DNA from: Wyeomyia smithii
Lineage: Eukaryota; Arthropoda; Insecta; Diptera; Culicidae
Assembly (NCBI RefSeq): GCF_029784165.1
Contig: NC_073695.1
Span: 59,982,469-60,046,468 of the forward strand
Direction: 5' to 3'
DNA length: 64,000 nt
Shown piece by piece: positions 22,600-35,100 of this stretch. Below the pieces are notes generated by a model, which had not been told where the DNA came from, searched no databases, and worked only from the letters and a program-made list of their open reading frames with translations. The position numbers and the translations under genes are program-made. The first letter of the stretch is position 1; each line of letters begins with the position of its first letter.

Positions 22600-24000
22600 A
22601 GCACTGGAACAAAAACAATTGCATGTATTTCAGTTATTTATCATCGAATTCAAGATCTTTTCTTATGCAAATCTTTGCCTCGAGTCTCCTCTTCATGATT
22701 GCCCAATATTTCTCAACAGGGCGGAGCTGGGGGCAATTGGGTGGCTTAAGGTCTTTTTGGAGCATTTTGGAGATACTCTTTTTGGTACAGTTCCGACGAC
22801 ATTATCTTATTTGAGCCGTTGAGAGCAAAAGTGGTACATGTGCCATTTTTACACTTTTTGGGTTTTTTGCATAAATTGATGCAGAACGCAATAATGTACT
22901 AGAATATCCAAGAAAAACCGAAATCTAATATCCTAAACCAAAGTTATATCTAACACAGTTTTTGGTATTTAACACCATCACCATTTCGTTGAGAGCAAAA
23001 GTGGTACATATCCAGTCTGTGCATGTTAGATGAATTGTAAGTCGAGGATCTTAGGATATGAAACAATCATGTCTTCAGCAAAGTTGGTCAAGTGATTGAG
23101 TACTTTCAGATGAAGATCTGTCTGCTTTGGAATTTTCTCACTACGTGGTACTAGTGTACCCGTGACTATTTTGTAACAAAAAGCATTTTACCTTCTTCAG
23201 TATCAACTCGTATGCTGTTACCAAATACATATACACTAGCGCTAAGAAGCGACAGAATTCCTTAACAGACAGATCATCATTCTATAGTACTCAATCACTT
23301 GAACAACTCTGCTGAAGACATGAATGTTCTATGTCCTTAGATTGGAGAGCTATAGTGCATCCTTCAGGCTCACACTGGACATGTACCACTTTTGCTCTCA
23401 ACGTTTTCTAGTTGTCATTATTTTTTCCATAGAACAAAAGTGGTACATGTTTTTCCATTGATGTTTGTGTAAATTTCTCAACCAGAACTCGTTATGCTTT
23501 CATGTGCCGTCTTTTGAAACCTTTCCAGCAATGATTTAGTACAGCTATGTTGGAAAAAAATGTTGAAAATTATTTACTATTTGAGTGTTTTCGTTTTATG
23601 CGTCTCCTGAAAAATTTACTTAGTGGCACATGTACCACTTTTGCTCTCAACGGCTCATTTGTAACGAAAACCTTATGGTCTGATTTCGCTGTTTGCTAGC
23701 TCGATACGAATTTATACGACTTCCCGGAATCGAATTCTCTTCAGGGTACTGTAGGCAGCTCCGAATTTTCTGGCTAAATCACGGTCCGACTAACTGGAAT
23801 TTCTCTTGATGGTCTTCAAAATCTTACCACGCAATTTCCGGTCGACAGTTCCAGCACGATGATTAGCTTGAGGCGTCCGAATCGTCGTCAATGTTTCCTT
23901 ACACCGTTTGATAAAATATTTCTGGACGATTTTAGCTGTTTAGCTAGCTTAGATGCAGACCATAAGTGATTTCCCAAACTATTTTGAGTCGTGCATATTT
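22600..24000 (-). pseudogene. Second mariner-superfamily transposase relic, internally deleted and split
   Basis: The minus-strand N-terminal part (about 23960-23660) reads CKETLTTIRTPQANHRAGTV, DRKLRGKILKTIKRNSS, a stop, then SDRDLARKFGAAYSTLKRIR, a paired helix-turn-helix. After a foldback insertion, the rest (22812-22620) reads MSSELYQKEYLQN, then skips to PPNCPQLRPVEKYWAIMKRR. The segment with the first two catalytic aspartates is missing. This copy differs from the neighbour at 21326-22578, so two related transposons lie side by side. Confidence 0.8.
22813..23656. mobile_element. 844-bp foldback element with nested inner inverted repeat
   Basis: The outer ends GAGCCGTTGAGAGCAAAAGT and the mirrored right end bound the element. 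A second inverted pair with the same CGTTGAGAGCAAAAGTGG core lies inside (22987 and 23403), so the terminal motif occurs four times in two orientations. A fifth shorter version (AACAAAAGTGGTACATG) is near 23434. The flanking 4-bp ATTT on both sides may be a target duplication. It has no coding capacity and disrupts the mariner relic. Confidence 0.85.
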
Positions 24001-24118
24001 TTTCTAGAAGCTACAGACTCAACGTAACATTTTCATGTGATGAGTTTTCTCTAAAACATTCCCTACAAAAAGTTATAGAACATTTTGCCCAAAAATGACC
24101 AGCTAGCCCCGCTCTACC

Positions 24119-25260
24119 CTAAGCTATTAATTTTTCTTTATTAGTGATTAGATTATTACAAAAAGCAAAGATCCGTGATCTGTTTTCAGCAGGTATCAAA
24201 TTGTAATTACAGTTTTTCCAAATAATATTACACTCAATTTGTGGATGATCATTTAATGCTTTGGGGATGATATTTTTCTGAGAAATTAAAAATTTGTAAA
24301 GTGAAGCTGATGTTTTTAAGCTAGTTTCATCTTTATCATTCATCATTTGCAACACCAATCCGGTTACTAAAATTAATTAGTAGACTACGAATTCCAAAAT
24401 ATTGCAATAGATGGTCTACTGTCAAATTTCTATCGTCGTTTCGCAAAACACTTTTGATGAAAAGCGCCTTCATTTTGTATTCTGGGTCCACTAGTTGGAT
24501 TCCGCCCATGTCATAATCTAAGTAACGCTGACCACGATTCGTCTTTAAAATGTAACCTTTCCATAAAAACTGACCTACGGCAGATCTTATTTCAGCTAAA
24601 TGTTTTTGATTTGGGGGATAAATTTGAGCTAGATACCAGAATTTCTATAGGATAAAAGCATTTATCAACCAACTTCTTTCAACAAAGTTCAGACTTCTCA
24701 AACGATGCATATTTAAAGCATGTTTGGCATTTCGAATTAATCTGTCATAGTTTACGTTAACAACCGTGTAAATTGTACATGTGAACTCAATCTGTGCGCA
24801 TTTGGGTTCTTATATTTTAGTAATTTCAAAATTGTTGCGGTTCAAATCTTTTGTTATTTTTGAAATAGAACTTTCTGCACTGGCTAAAACAATATCACAA
24901 CTTTGTTAATACTAGCTCATGATTTAAAGCACGGGATAAAACTAAAGCAAAAACCACATCAACGTAACGATTTTTTACAGTGACACCTTTTAATGAATTG
25001 AAAGGAAAAAAATCTCTTTCATATGACAAACTGTTGTCCGATATGCTTAAAAACGAGTCCCAGAAAATAATTAATCAAATAGTGCTGTTTGAAAGATTCA
25101 TCAATAGCGTGAAGCCGTGAATTAAAACAACACTTTGCAAAGTGTATTCCTTACCTACCAAAAATGTTTGTTCAAATAACAGCATTTTCAGGTCGATTTC
25201 ACTACCAAAATATCACAGTATTTTGATAGATAATAATGATTTTCATATCTACTTGTGAGG
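24119..25260 (-). pseudogene. LINE-C: L1/Tx1-like reverse transcriptase C-terminal relic
   Basis: The minus strand carries, through several frameshifts, KGVTVKNRYVDVVFALVLSR, then AKHALNMHRLRSLNFVERSW, then FWYLAQIYPPNQKHLAEIRS, VGQFLWKGYILKTNRGQR, YLDYDMGGIQLVDPEYKMKA and LLQYFGIRSLLI. It ends with an open stretch of 79 codons (24358-24119). The FLWKG and GGIQLVDP motifs are characteristic of the region after RT in L1/Tx1-group LINEs. No endonuclease, RT palm or ORF1 was found, so it is a fragment. The clade is inferred by eye. Confidence 0.7.
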
Positions 25261-28200
25261 TGATGTAATTTTTAAAATCACTCTAGGAACAAAACATGGT
25301 ATGACATCAAAATTTGTCTTTACTTTCTGCTCAAATATAAACAAGACTTTATTAATAAATCAGAAACGGTTGAATATTCTTGAAAATTTGTTTCCGAGGC
25401 GATACACCCAAAATATTTTCTTGGGCTATAACTTAGGATGCACTAACAGTGAAAGTTTCGTCAAATTCGTTGCAGTACTTCCTTAGATATGCTATTTTAA
25501 GAAAAAAATTACTGAAATTTCAACAGCAACATAAAAAATTGGGTGACACTCATAAATTAAGTAAGGCCGTTACAAATTTTATTTTCATTTTATGTCACAC
25601 CCCCCCCCCCCCCTCCAAAAATCTTGAATATTGGAAGGGGAAGAAAAAAAAAAACTCAAACCGTTTTATTCATTTTGTTGGTTTTCCGCCCCCTTCCCCC
25701 CCCCCTTTGCTAACTTTGTCAACCTTGGACAAAAAAAGAATTCGAAATTTGTATCAGCCTAACGAAAAAAAAAAAAAAAACATTTTTTGGAAACAATATT
25801 TTCTTGAGGACAATGTAATGCGAGCATTGAAAGAAAACCTTATTGATGACTTCATTTATATTTTAGGTATAAATGTAATTTTATACGCATTCTTCATTCT
25901 GATTAAAATATTAGAAACATGAATAAAAAAAACCCTACTACTCTCACAATCTTCCATGTTTGAAAAACGTACAAGTATTCTTTACACTTATCTTAAACAA
26001 CAATAAGCACAACCGGATCAAATTGTAATCCAACCCTTCTGCAAAATAAAGAAATCGAAAATTCGCTTAAGTACTCTCTAAAAGTCTTGTTAGTTAATCC
26101 ACATTTGCACACCCTTCGTGCAATTGCTTAAGATAATCAGCCCACGAATATTCCTCGGTTACACGCGAAAGCCAATCTCCGCACAAATGCACCACGAACA
26201 GCTGAACCATCCCGGGAAAGGCCCTCGGCCTCGGGATTTACGACAATGGCCAATAAAAGTGAACCAACCTTCGACGATCGTCGGATGCACGCAACTTTCC
26301 AATATGTACCTTTGTAATAAAAAATAATTCGATGCGCGATTTTAACGGCTATCGCGCGTGGCTTGTGGCCACGCACAACGGCATTATACAGACCGCGCCA
26401 CTATCCACCGCAGCAATCCAACAAAACATGATCATCGCAATTTTGAAGGGATTTACGGGCCTTCCTATCTGGCCGGTGCGCTCGTTATTGTGACGCATCG
26501 GTTTTTCATCTGCCTGCCAAGTCAGAGAGAGAGAGAGAGGTAAAAAGTGGATGAAATGATTGAAGCTGATTAAAATCGGATAACAATTTGGTATGCTCTG
26601 AACTGACGAGCGGTTACGGCGGGTTTGGAGTGCTTAGAACGAGATCACCCTTCTGGCGAAAGAGCACTTAAGCGGATAAAAGTGTTGCAACGTTATTGGA
26701 AATTGTTTTCGTTTGCCTTGAATTGAGCTTTATTGTTTATGCATATTTTCCCAATCCAGAAAGAGAGAGTATTTATTCCACGATCGATGGGGGATGATAT
26801 CGCCCAATGAATGACGGACTCAATGCGCAGCTGACGCGTTCGACGTCCGAGTGACGGCCATTAGCCTCACGCCCCCTCCGGGAATAAAAAAAACGGCGCG
26901 CTTCAGCCCCATCGTCGTCGTAGTAGTTATCGCAAAACAAAGCCTCGTTTACGAGGATTCGCAGCCCATCTTTTAATGCGTTTGTTTGTACCGAGACCGC
27001 GTACCGAGACCGCACCGCAGGCAGAACCGCGCTTTAAAAAGCCATGCATTATCGGTACTTACGCAAGCGGGGAAATTAGATCGGACATGCGTTGCGTCGT
27101 GGTTTTGTGGCCACAGGGGTCCGAATTCTTTCCAAGACACTAGCGATGGCGTAATCGATCAAAAAGCCACAAAATCCACGATTTTCGAATGCCGCAGTGT
27201 AATTTACGGTCGCACGCAGCCGCTCGAGCATTTTTTTGTGTTTTGCAAGATCGTGAGCTGCACACGAGCAGATGGTTTTTATTGCCATTGGAAGCCTAAA
27301 GCACGGAATCTCGGGCTGATGCAGGACCCATTGAAAATGGTCGGGTAGACAAAGGATAATTCCATCCTACGAGACACCGCTGACGACAACGGCGACGAAC
27401 GGAATCGTGAATGCCACGCTTTTGAGTAATAAAACAGGGCCCTAGGTTTTCAATATTTTTCTTTGTTTCTTGCCTTGAAAAAAAAAAATCGTAGAATGGT
27501 TAATTTCTGCTTTGAGCATCGCATCGAGCAGCAAAGTAGCCGTTTATGACATTACAGGCTCGATACAATCAACACGCAGGTATCGGCGCAGGTACACCAA
27601 GTACTCTTATGCTTCGGCGAAAGAAATTCCTGGGAAATAAAACTATAAAAACCAGCATTGCACCGCTTTCCGCTGGCGGTCCTACCTCGACAGCCATTAT
27701 TGTTATCGTAAACAGGCTAAGTATGGCTTGTTACAACTCGCAGAGTCTAATCCAGAGGAGGTATTTTTTTTTGCTGACATTGTAAAGCCTGGGAGTGCGC
27801 ATGACAGGCAACAGTTCGCCATTCGAGATAGGTTTTTCTCATACAAACACATTTAGAATTTATTTAATATTCTATTTTGTTATTAAATTTAAAGAATAAT
27901 CTTTTTCATTAATTCAACCAATTGCTTCAACCTTCGAATTGCTGGTACAGCTTTATATCATTATTAGACCAGTCCAAAAATTAGTAGTGTTCGAATGATT
28001 TTCGCATAAATTAATATTAGAATAATGCAAACGATAAATTTCTAAATAAAATCATTGCATTATTTTGGGCAACGCTTGCTCATGAGGAGAAAATTTTTGA
28101 TGCCGTAAAGGCTTTGGCTCGCAGTGCATGGTCTCGGAAGCTCGTAATTAAAAGGAAGTCGAGTTTTCCATTTTTCCTGAACATTTGTATTAAAAACAAA

Positions 28201-29304
28201 AAAATCTACTATTAATTTGTGGTAAAATATCCTTACAAAATGGGAAAAAATGAATGCTTATTATTTTATCAATTATTTTTCTACTGTCGTGTTCCTAAGT
28301 TATCAATAAAAGCGTTCCAAGTATTTGTGATCACTAATTATGGTCCGTGATAAAACAAACCAAGAAAAAGTTGCAGGTTATCACGCTATATGTATGAGTC
28401 ATACGTGAACGAGACACATTTATTTATAACTTCCGAAATGAAAGCTAAATCTTATTTAGGTATTATCCAACATGGATAATCGCTAGAAATCCTCCTATAA
28501 TTGCTTACCCGCAGAGGGACGACTAATGCGGTATACTGATGCATTAGTAATTTCTGAAAATACTAGATTTCTTTTTACAACTCAACAGTGTGAAAAGATA
28601 TCGGTGTGTTAGTAAAAATTTAAGCAACATTGCTAACGTGAATTTCAAGTATACTCAGCGTCGTTACAACGAAATTGAAAAAAAAGTGACAAGTTAGAAA
28701 AAATTCAGTATCATGAGCGATACTGAAACATTTCAGAACAATTTTTTTTTGTTCCGTGAAATTTTTGTGTATCAAGCTAATGCGTTACATTAAAATTACT
28801 TTACTTTGTGAACGATTGTCTAAAAAGGAAGGATGGATATGACAAAACATTTCTGGCATAAAATACGTGGAAAAAATTAAATTTTTCCTAATATTGTTAA
28901 ACTTTGTCTTTTCGTTACACAATGACGTTAAAAGCGAATCAAAATATGACGTAATTTACATAAATACGTGAATCCTTTCGAAACGTAATATTATCTATCA
29001 AAATAATTCTTCTAGTCAACACTGCCGGGATTCGTTTCTTACTTTACAAAAACCCAAGCATCGAACATTGTTGCAATGAAACAATTTGAACTATCGATGC
29101 AGCATTCAAAACTCGTGGTAATTCGCACCCGTCAATTTGCCAGTAACTGAAAAAGTGCAAGAGGTGGAGCCTATCTGCAACTAACTATATGGAAAAAAGC
29201 AATGGCGTTATTATTTCGCTCCCATGCACTTTTCGTGTTCCTTATGGTTCCTGTAAAAACTTCGCAACTTTTCAGATCGATCGGTGGAACTATATTTTTG
29301 CGCC
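25260..29304. other. Long interval without recognised genes, with low-complexity tracts
   Basis: Features seen: poly-C tracts at about 25593-25612 and 25690-25707, poly-A tracts near 25648 and 25763, and a (GA)n run at about 26522-26540. The part at 26100-27430 is GC-richer than its surroundings and may be single-copy host non-coding DNA; it holds a duplicated TACCGAGACCGC at about 26987-27014. The open frame of 157 codons at 25449-25922 runs through the poly-C and poly-A tracts and is not supported. Confidence 0.4.
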
Positions 29305-29932
29305 AGATTTTAAAAGTTTCCATGCGATTTTATATGGTAAAATCTATTTTTTCAAAACTTGTAGATATGTCTAGTTGGCTCCTAAAAATATATCGATGTA
29401 TGATGTTTGTTGGAAATTTTCCGGGGGAAAACTCTTTTTAAGATCGTAAGGCGCTACGACGTTTGTAGAAAAGTTATTTCCCTCAAACTGATTGAACATC
29501 TGACGAACGGCTCATCATTGAATTTTCCTAGCAACACGGCTGCTGTTGCAAATACAACCATGTGATAAGAAATAATATAGCGTAAAATTTATCTCTCAAG
29601 GCTTCTCCGAGGATGCTATGGGCAAAAATCACACTTTTAAGCTTGATTCAACGCGGAATTATTTATCATCCTGAAGCAAGTTTGCAATAGCAGTGTTGTT
29701 GGAAAAATTCAATGGTGAGCCATTCGTCAGACATTCGATCAGTTTGGGGTAAATAACTTTTTCTACAAGCATCGTAGCGCCTTACGGTTTTCAGAAGAGT
29801 TTTTTTCCAGGAAAAATTCCTGCAAATATCATGTATCGATATATTTTTAGGAACACACTGAGCATCTCTAGAGAATAAATTTCGAAAAAGTGGATTTTCC
29901 CAGAAAAAATCGTATAGAAACTTTTAAAATCG
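29305..29932. mobile_element. 628-bp foldback palindrome
   Basis: The left arm starts near GATTTTAAAAGTTTC and the right arm ends in its mirror. Inverted similarity continues to a centre near 29620, for example GGCGCTACGA on the left against its reverse complement on the right, and CTGACGAACGGCTCA against its near-perfect mirror. No terminal duplication or coding capacity was found. Arms of about 310 bp diverge by roughly one base in eight by eye. Confidence 0.85.
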
Positions 29933-30959
29933 GGTATAAGTGTATTGTTGTTAAAACGAATTTCAAAATGACAATATTATATTTCGAGTAATAGTCATGT
30001 ATGTATCATACATTCACATTCAAGATGGTCGTTTTCTGTGTGGAATTTATTAGCAAAAATATGACTCAACAAGATGTGCTAAAGGTGTCATTTTCTGCTT
30101 ATCGGCTTATGAGTTTTCATAGACTGTAGGTTTTATTTTCTGCTATAATTTTTTTTTCAATTACGACTAATTTTTGTAAAAGGTTTTTGTGTTAAAATGG
30201 TATAGAAGATTAAAAATATTTTTAGAACCAGACCGGTTTCCAGGCTGGGACACCATGTTTTGGGATTATTTACCGCGCTGAGTGTCTTTTAATGATAAAA
30301 AATATTTCTAGCATCTAAATGGTTTGTATGATTGGTATTATGTCTTCGGCAAAGTTGTAGATAATAATTTTGTCCTTTTAAAAAAACATGCACTGTAAAA
30401 AAAATTAAAAAATAGTATTTTGAACAAAATATATATTCGTGAGCCCAACCACCTCAATAATAAAGGATAAGGGTTTTTGGTTGGAATACGTGGTCCGGGT
30501 TCGTCGGGTTATATCAAAGTTTTGTATCGTTTTTTATTGCTGTATTGTGCACCAGAAAACATTTATGAAACTAAAATTGTTACTTGGGCAGTGTGCATGC
30601 AGTTTCAATTATTCTGAACTAAAATTATCTCGTGAACACAATCACTTAGAAAACCCAAGAAAGTTGTTTTAAAAGTCAAGGGCTTTTGGTCGGTTAACAG
30701 TTGAGATTATAATTCGGCCACAAGCACAACGTGGTCCTATTACGTATGAAGTTCCGAGTTTTTTCTACATTTTTTTCCTGTATGCCTGAAGGGCACTGGG
30801 TACTAAAATGCCACTGCGACATTCTTGCTGATTATCTTTCGTGGGGGCCCCGATTGCTGTGCACAGGTTACGGATTGCTTGTACTCATTGATGGAGTAGA
30901 ACTGTTTTGTTGTAAACCTGTACCCCAATTGGTACAACATAGTTGATGAAACTAATGAC
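29933..30959. other. AT-rich interval with no recognised gene
   Basis: No convincing open frame or RNA gene. A GTCTTCGGCAAAGTTGTAG segment near 30343 matches a motif shared by several foldback elements in this window. The 3' part (about 30700-30960) may belong to the untranslated end of LINE-D. Confidence 0.4.
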
Positions 30960-31310
30960 CTGCTTGGGATTAGTGCTCCACCCTTGGTATGGACATAAAA
31001 GGTAGCTTCTTAAGAAGTTGTACCTAGAGGAAGCAAGAGCTACGCAAGAGCAAAGTAAATGCTCTGAACTCTCTGGTTCAGATTTTCAGAATCGGCAGAT
31101 GTTGAACGACACTACACCGATTTTCTTTAAATGATAAAAAGCGGGACAGTGTCCGGTAAGGAGTCCCGTGATTATCCGTAGTTCACTACGATTTAGACTA
31201 AGTAACTTTCTGGCGGTTCCAGGGTTCGGATAGATGAACTGTTTGGCTTGTCTACAACCCTGTACCCAAGCATGGAAAAGTTCACTCACTAGCAATATTT
31301 CATGCAAATG
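30960..31310 (-). pseudogene. LINE-D C-terminal fragment downstream of RNase H
   Basis: The minus strand reads WVQGCRQAKQFIYPNPG and LNRSELRIITGLLTGHCP, then YHLKKIGVV. This is the conserved segment that follows the RNase H domain in LOA-type LINEs. It ends in a frame break before the final zinc-binding cluster. The orientation and position, on the far side of LINE-E from the RNase H of the 36354-37884 piece, suggest it is the separated tail of the same LINE-D copy. Confidence 0.75.
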
Positions 31311-31707
31311 TGTTCTTTGATTTATCCGTTATCGTTCAACTATTTCCACTCGCGTACAAGTTTTCCATAGAAACGCTGCTGATTGTTTTTCGCTTCTAAG
31401 AGTTCCGAATACCATAGAAGGAGACTGAATGATTCAAACACGATAGTATTTATTGTATCCAAGTTCACTTGCATTCAACATTATCGCGAGAAGCTTTGAG
31501 ATATTATCGCCAGTGATACAAAATTATGAATCCAAATGAACGTTAGATTGCGTTTAATTGTTTGCTTGCCGAAGCAAATAGGTATCATCAATGCTTACGG
31601 AAATTGTAGCATGGTGCATTAGCATCTGATACTTGAAATCACCAAGAATCATCGTGGTATATCACGGTGAAAGCACGACGTGGAGTAGCCGAATTACGCC
31701 TACAAGC
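31311..31707. other. Unassigned 3' flank of LINE-E
   Basis: About 400 bp between the LINE-D tail and LINE-E. With 36109-36353 on the other side of LINE-E it would form about 640 bp of pre-insertion sequence interrupting LINE-D. It contains CAATAAATAC on the minus strand (near 31447) and AGCTTATAAATAGC at about 36310. It may be a solo LTR or another non-autonomous element, but no ends were resolved. Confidence 0.35.
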
Positions 31708-31718
31708 AACCAACATTT
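31708..31718. repeat. LINE-E target site duplication (3' side)
   Basis: AACCAACATTT, identical to 36098-36108 on the other side of LINE-E. It directly abuts the T tract that is the element's poly-A tail on the minus strand. Confidence 0.9.
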
Positions 31719-32178
31719 TTTTTTTTTAAACTCTAATATTTATTTAGGCCCAACCGCAAAGCATAACGGGGCCGAATATCTTTTGGAGTAGGGAAAAGCC
31801 AGCTTGAGTAGAGCCTGTATCCCGACTGCTCCTCCTCAAACAGGCATAAAAACCCTCTCATCTTTTCTCTTTTATAAATACAATTTAAAAATACATATCA
31901 TTTAAACCTACGGCTAACAATAACAATAATAAATGAAGTTCTTCTCTGTATGAGTAAATATCAATTCTTAATACTATTCGTTAAGGTGTGATGGTTCCTT
32001 ATATCTTTAGAAATCAAAACTTATATCTATGTTTGGTGGATCATGTCTCTCAGAAAGAAGCGATGATTCATGTGTCTCTAAAAAGATCAATAAAAGAAAA
32101 AAAAAAGGAACAGAATTAGTGTGAAACTTTTTTATGAAGGTTGTGTTGGAAAAATAAGTAGAAGAAGCAAGGAGATAA

Positions 32179-35100
32179 TCAAATTCGATACTTGATATCT
32201 CTTAAAAAGTCATAAATAGGTATTACAAGCGCTGGGTTGCGGCTAGCAAGTGCATCCCGTACTTGCATTGTAAATGTCACTTTCTGTTTTCGGAGAGAAT
32301 CAATAAGCTTGGTCCTTGCTCTGTGGTACTTAGGGCATACGAAGACTATATGATCTATATCTTCGTACCCTCCACATTCGCACAGATTACTATCGACTAA
32401 GTTTATTCGATAAAGGTGTGCGTTTGCAACATAGTGATTGGACATTAGGCGCGAAATAACTCGAATGAAATCTCGAGTTAAATCTAACCCTTTGAACCAA
32501 GCTTTTGTAGACACTTTGGGCGAAATCGAGTGCATCCATCGCCCAAGATCGTCTCTATCCCATTTTTCCTGCCAGTTTGCCAGGGCCAGTTGTCGAGGCA
32601 AGTGAAAATACTCGGTATAGATGATCGGTCTATCAAATATATCTCCTTCTATGGCACCCCTTTTCGCTAATAAATCAGCTTCTTCATTGCCTGGGATTGA
32701 GCAATGAGAGGAGACCCACACAAAGCGGATAATGAAAGACCGATCAACCAGCACTTCTAATATCCGTCTAATTTCCGGAAGGAAATAGGACGGGTGCTTG
32801 ACCGGTTTAATCGATCGGAGAGCTTCGATAGAACTGAGGCTGTCCGAGAAGATGAAATAATTGCCTGGTGTCTTGAGCTCGATAATTCGCAGCGAATTGT
32901 GTATGGCAGCTAATTCAGCTACATATATGGAGCAAGGCTGTGCCAGTTTGCGTGATATGTGATGATCTGTGTTAAAAACGCCATATCCGGATTGTCCATC
33001 CATCACAGATCCGTCCGTGGAAAAGGAGTTCTGTTCTGGGAGGTGGTCGAATTTTGCCGAAAATAATCAAGGCACAACTGTTGGTTTAAGGTGTTCGGGA
33101 ATTCCATGGATTTCTAGTTTCATCGTCAAATCAAATACAACAGAAGAATTTTTGAGCGATGTTGAAATCTCACGGGATGGAGCAACAACCGAAGGGTTTA
33201 TCTCCATGGTCATGAACCGCTGGTATACTGACATACAGGGTTTCTGAACAACTTCCAAACACCTCTCATATTTCACGATTATCATTGGGTTTGCTATCTC
33301 CGATCTGATGAGGAAACGAAGAGCCAACTCGAATAGCCTCTCTTTGAGTGGTAGTACTCCCGCAATGACCTCTAGAGACATGGTATGTGTCGATTGCATG
33401 CAGCCTAGAGCGATACGCAGACAACGGTATTGTATCCTCTCTAGCTTCAGCATGTGTGAGGCTGCGACTCCTCTGAAGCATATGCTGCCGTATTCGGGCA
33501 GAATAGTGGTTTGGTAGAGTCGTGTTAAATCCTCTGGATGCGCTCCCCATGATGTTCCTGTTACCATCCGAAGAAAATTAATTCTCGGTTGGCATCTTTG
33601 CTTCAGGTAATTGATATGTTTTTCCCATGTGCACTTAGAGTCATACCATACTCCTAGATACTTGAAGCTAGGTGACTGAGTGATGGGTATTCCGGACAGA
33701 ACTAGCTCGAAGCGAGGTGGTGGTCGCTTTTTTGAAAAGACTACCATCTCCGTTTTTTCAAGCGAGAATTCGATTCCAAGACAACTGGCCCAACCGGTCA
33801 GATTATCTAGCGTATTTTGCAGGCTGTTCTTCATGTCTACAGCTAGAGTCGCCGTGACTGATACAACGCAGTCGTCAGCTAACTGGCGCATTGTACAGTC
33901 GTCCGTCAAGCATGTGTCGATGTCACTGATGTAGAAGTTGTACAACAGCGGACTCAGACAAGAACCTTGGGGGAGACCCATGTAGCTTGTTCGTGTTATT
34001 GTTGAAGAACCGTGGTTGAAAAGTAAATGCTTTTCAGACAGCAGGTTGATCAAAAAGTTTGTTAATATAGGGGAGAATCCTCTCTGATGCAGTTTCTCGG
34101 AAAGAATTTCGATTGAAACTGAATCAAATGCGCCTGTGATATCCAGGAAAACCGAGGTCATTTGTTGTTTGCTGCCAAGAGCCATTTCCGCTTCTGTGGC
34201 TAGCAATGCCAGGCAATCGTTAGGGCCCTTGCCCCTACGAAAGCCGAACTGGGTCTCTGATAGTTGGTTAGTTGTTTCTGCCCAGTTGTCAAGTCTACGC
34301 AGGATCATTTTTTCAAGCAATTTGCGTATGCATGAGAGCATCGCAATCGGCCTGTACGAGCGGTGATCTGCGGCAGGTTTGTCTGGCTTTTTGATTGCGA
34401 TAATCTTAACCTGTCTCCAAGCTTCCGGAATCATATTGTTCCTGATTAGCTTATTAAACAGTTTAAGAAATCGTAGCTTGGCCGAGTCCGGCAGGTTTTT
34501 CATCAAATTAAATTTGATCCTGTCCGGTCCTGGAGCCTTATTCTTGCAAGACGCGAGGGCAATTGAAAACTCCAACATGGTAAATTCTGGTTCTTCAATA
34601 GCCGTTGTATCGCTGAATTTTTGCTGTGATGGGACAGCGTCTGGGCATACCTTTTTCGCGAAATCATAGATCCAACGTTCAGAGTATTCATTAGCCTCAT
34701 TACTGTCGGACCTATTGCGCATTTTTCGAGCCGTATTCCAGAGATAGCTCATAGAAGCATCTCTGGGTAACGTGCTTATGAAATTTTGCCAGTATGATCT
34801 TTTTTTCAGTTTGTGCAGTTTAGCCTGTTCCAGTTCCAGCTCTCTAAACTGATCAAAAAGTTGAATGGAATGATCTTTCCTGAATGCTAGGTATGCTCTT
34901 TTCAGAGTTTTTTTCATCTCGGTGCATTCTTTGTCCCACCATTGTTTGTTAGGGCGAATTTTCAACTTGTTCTCAGGGGTGGGCCTCGTCTGAGATTGCA
35001 ACGCGCTATCTAAAACTAATGTCGCAAGGAAGTTGTATTCGTCTGATGGAGAAAGCTCGTCGGTTGTTTCGAGCTCCTGGGATATCATGTTCGAGAATTT

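Noticed and set aside
25449..25922. 157-codon open frame
   Set aside because: It runs through poly-C and poly-A tracts, has no domain and has biased low-complexity composition.
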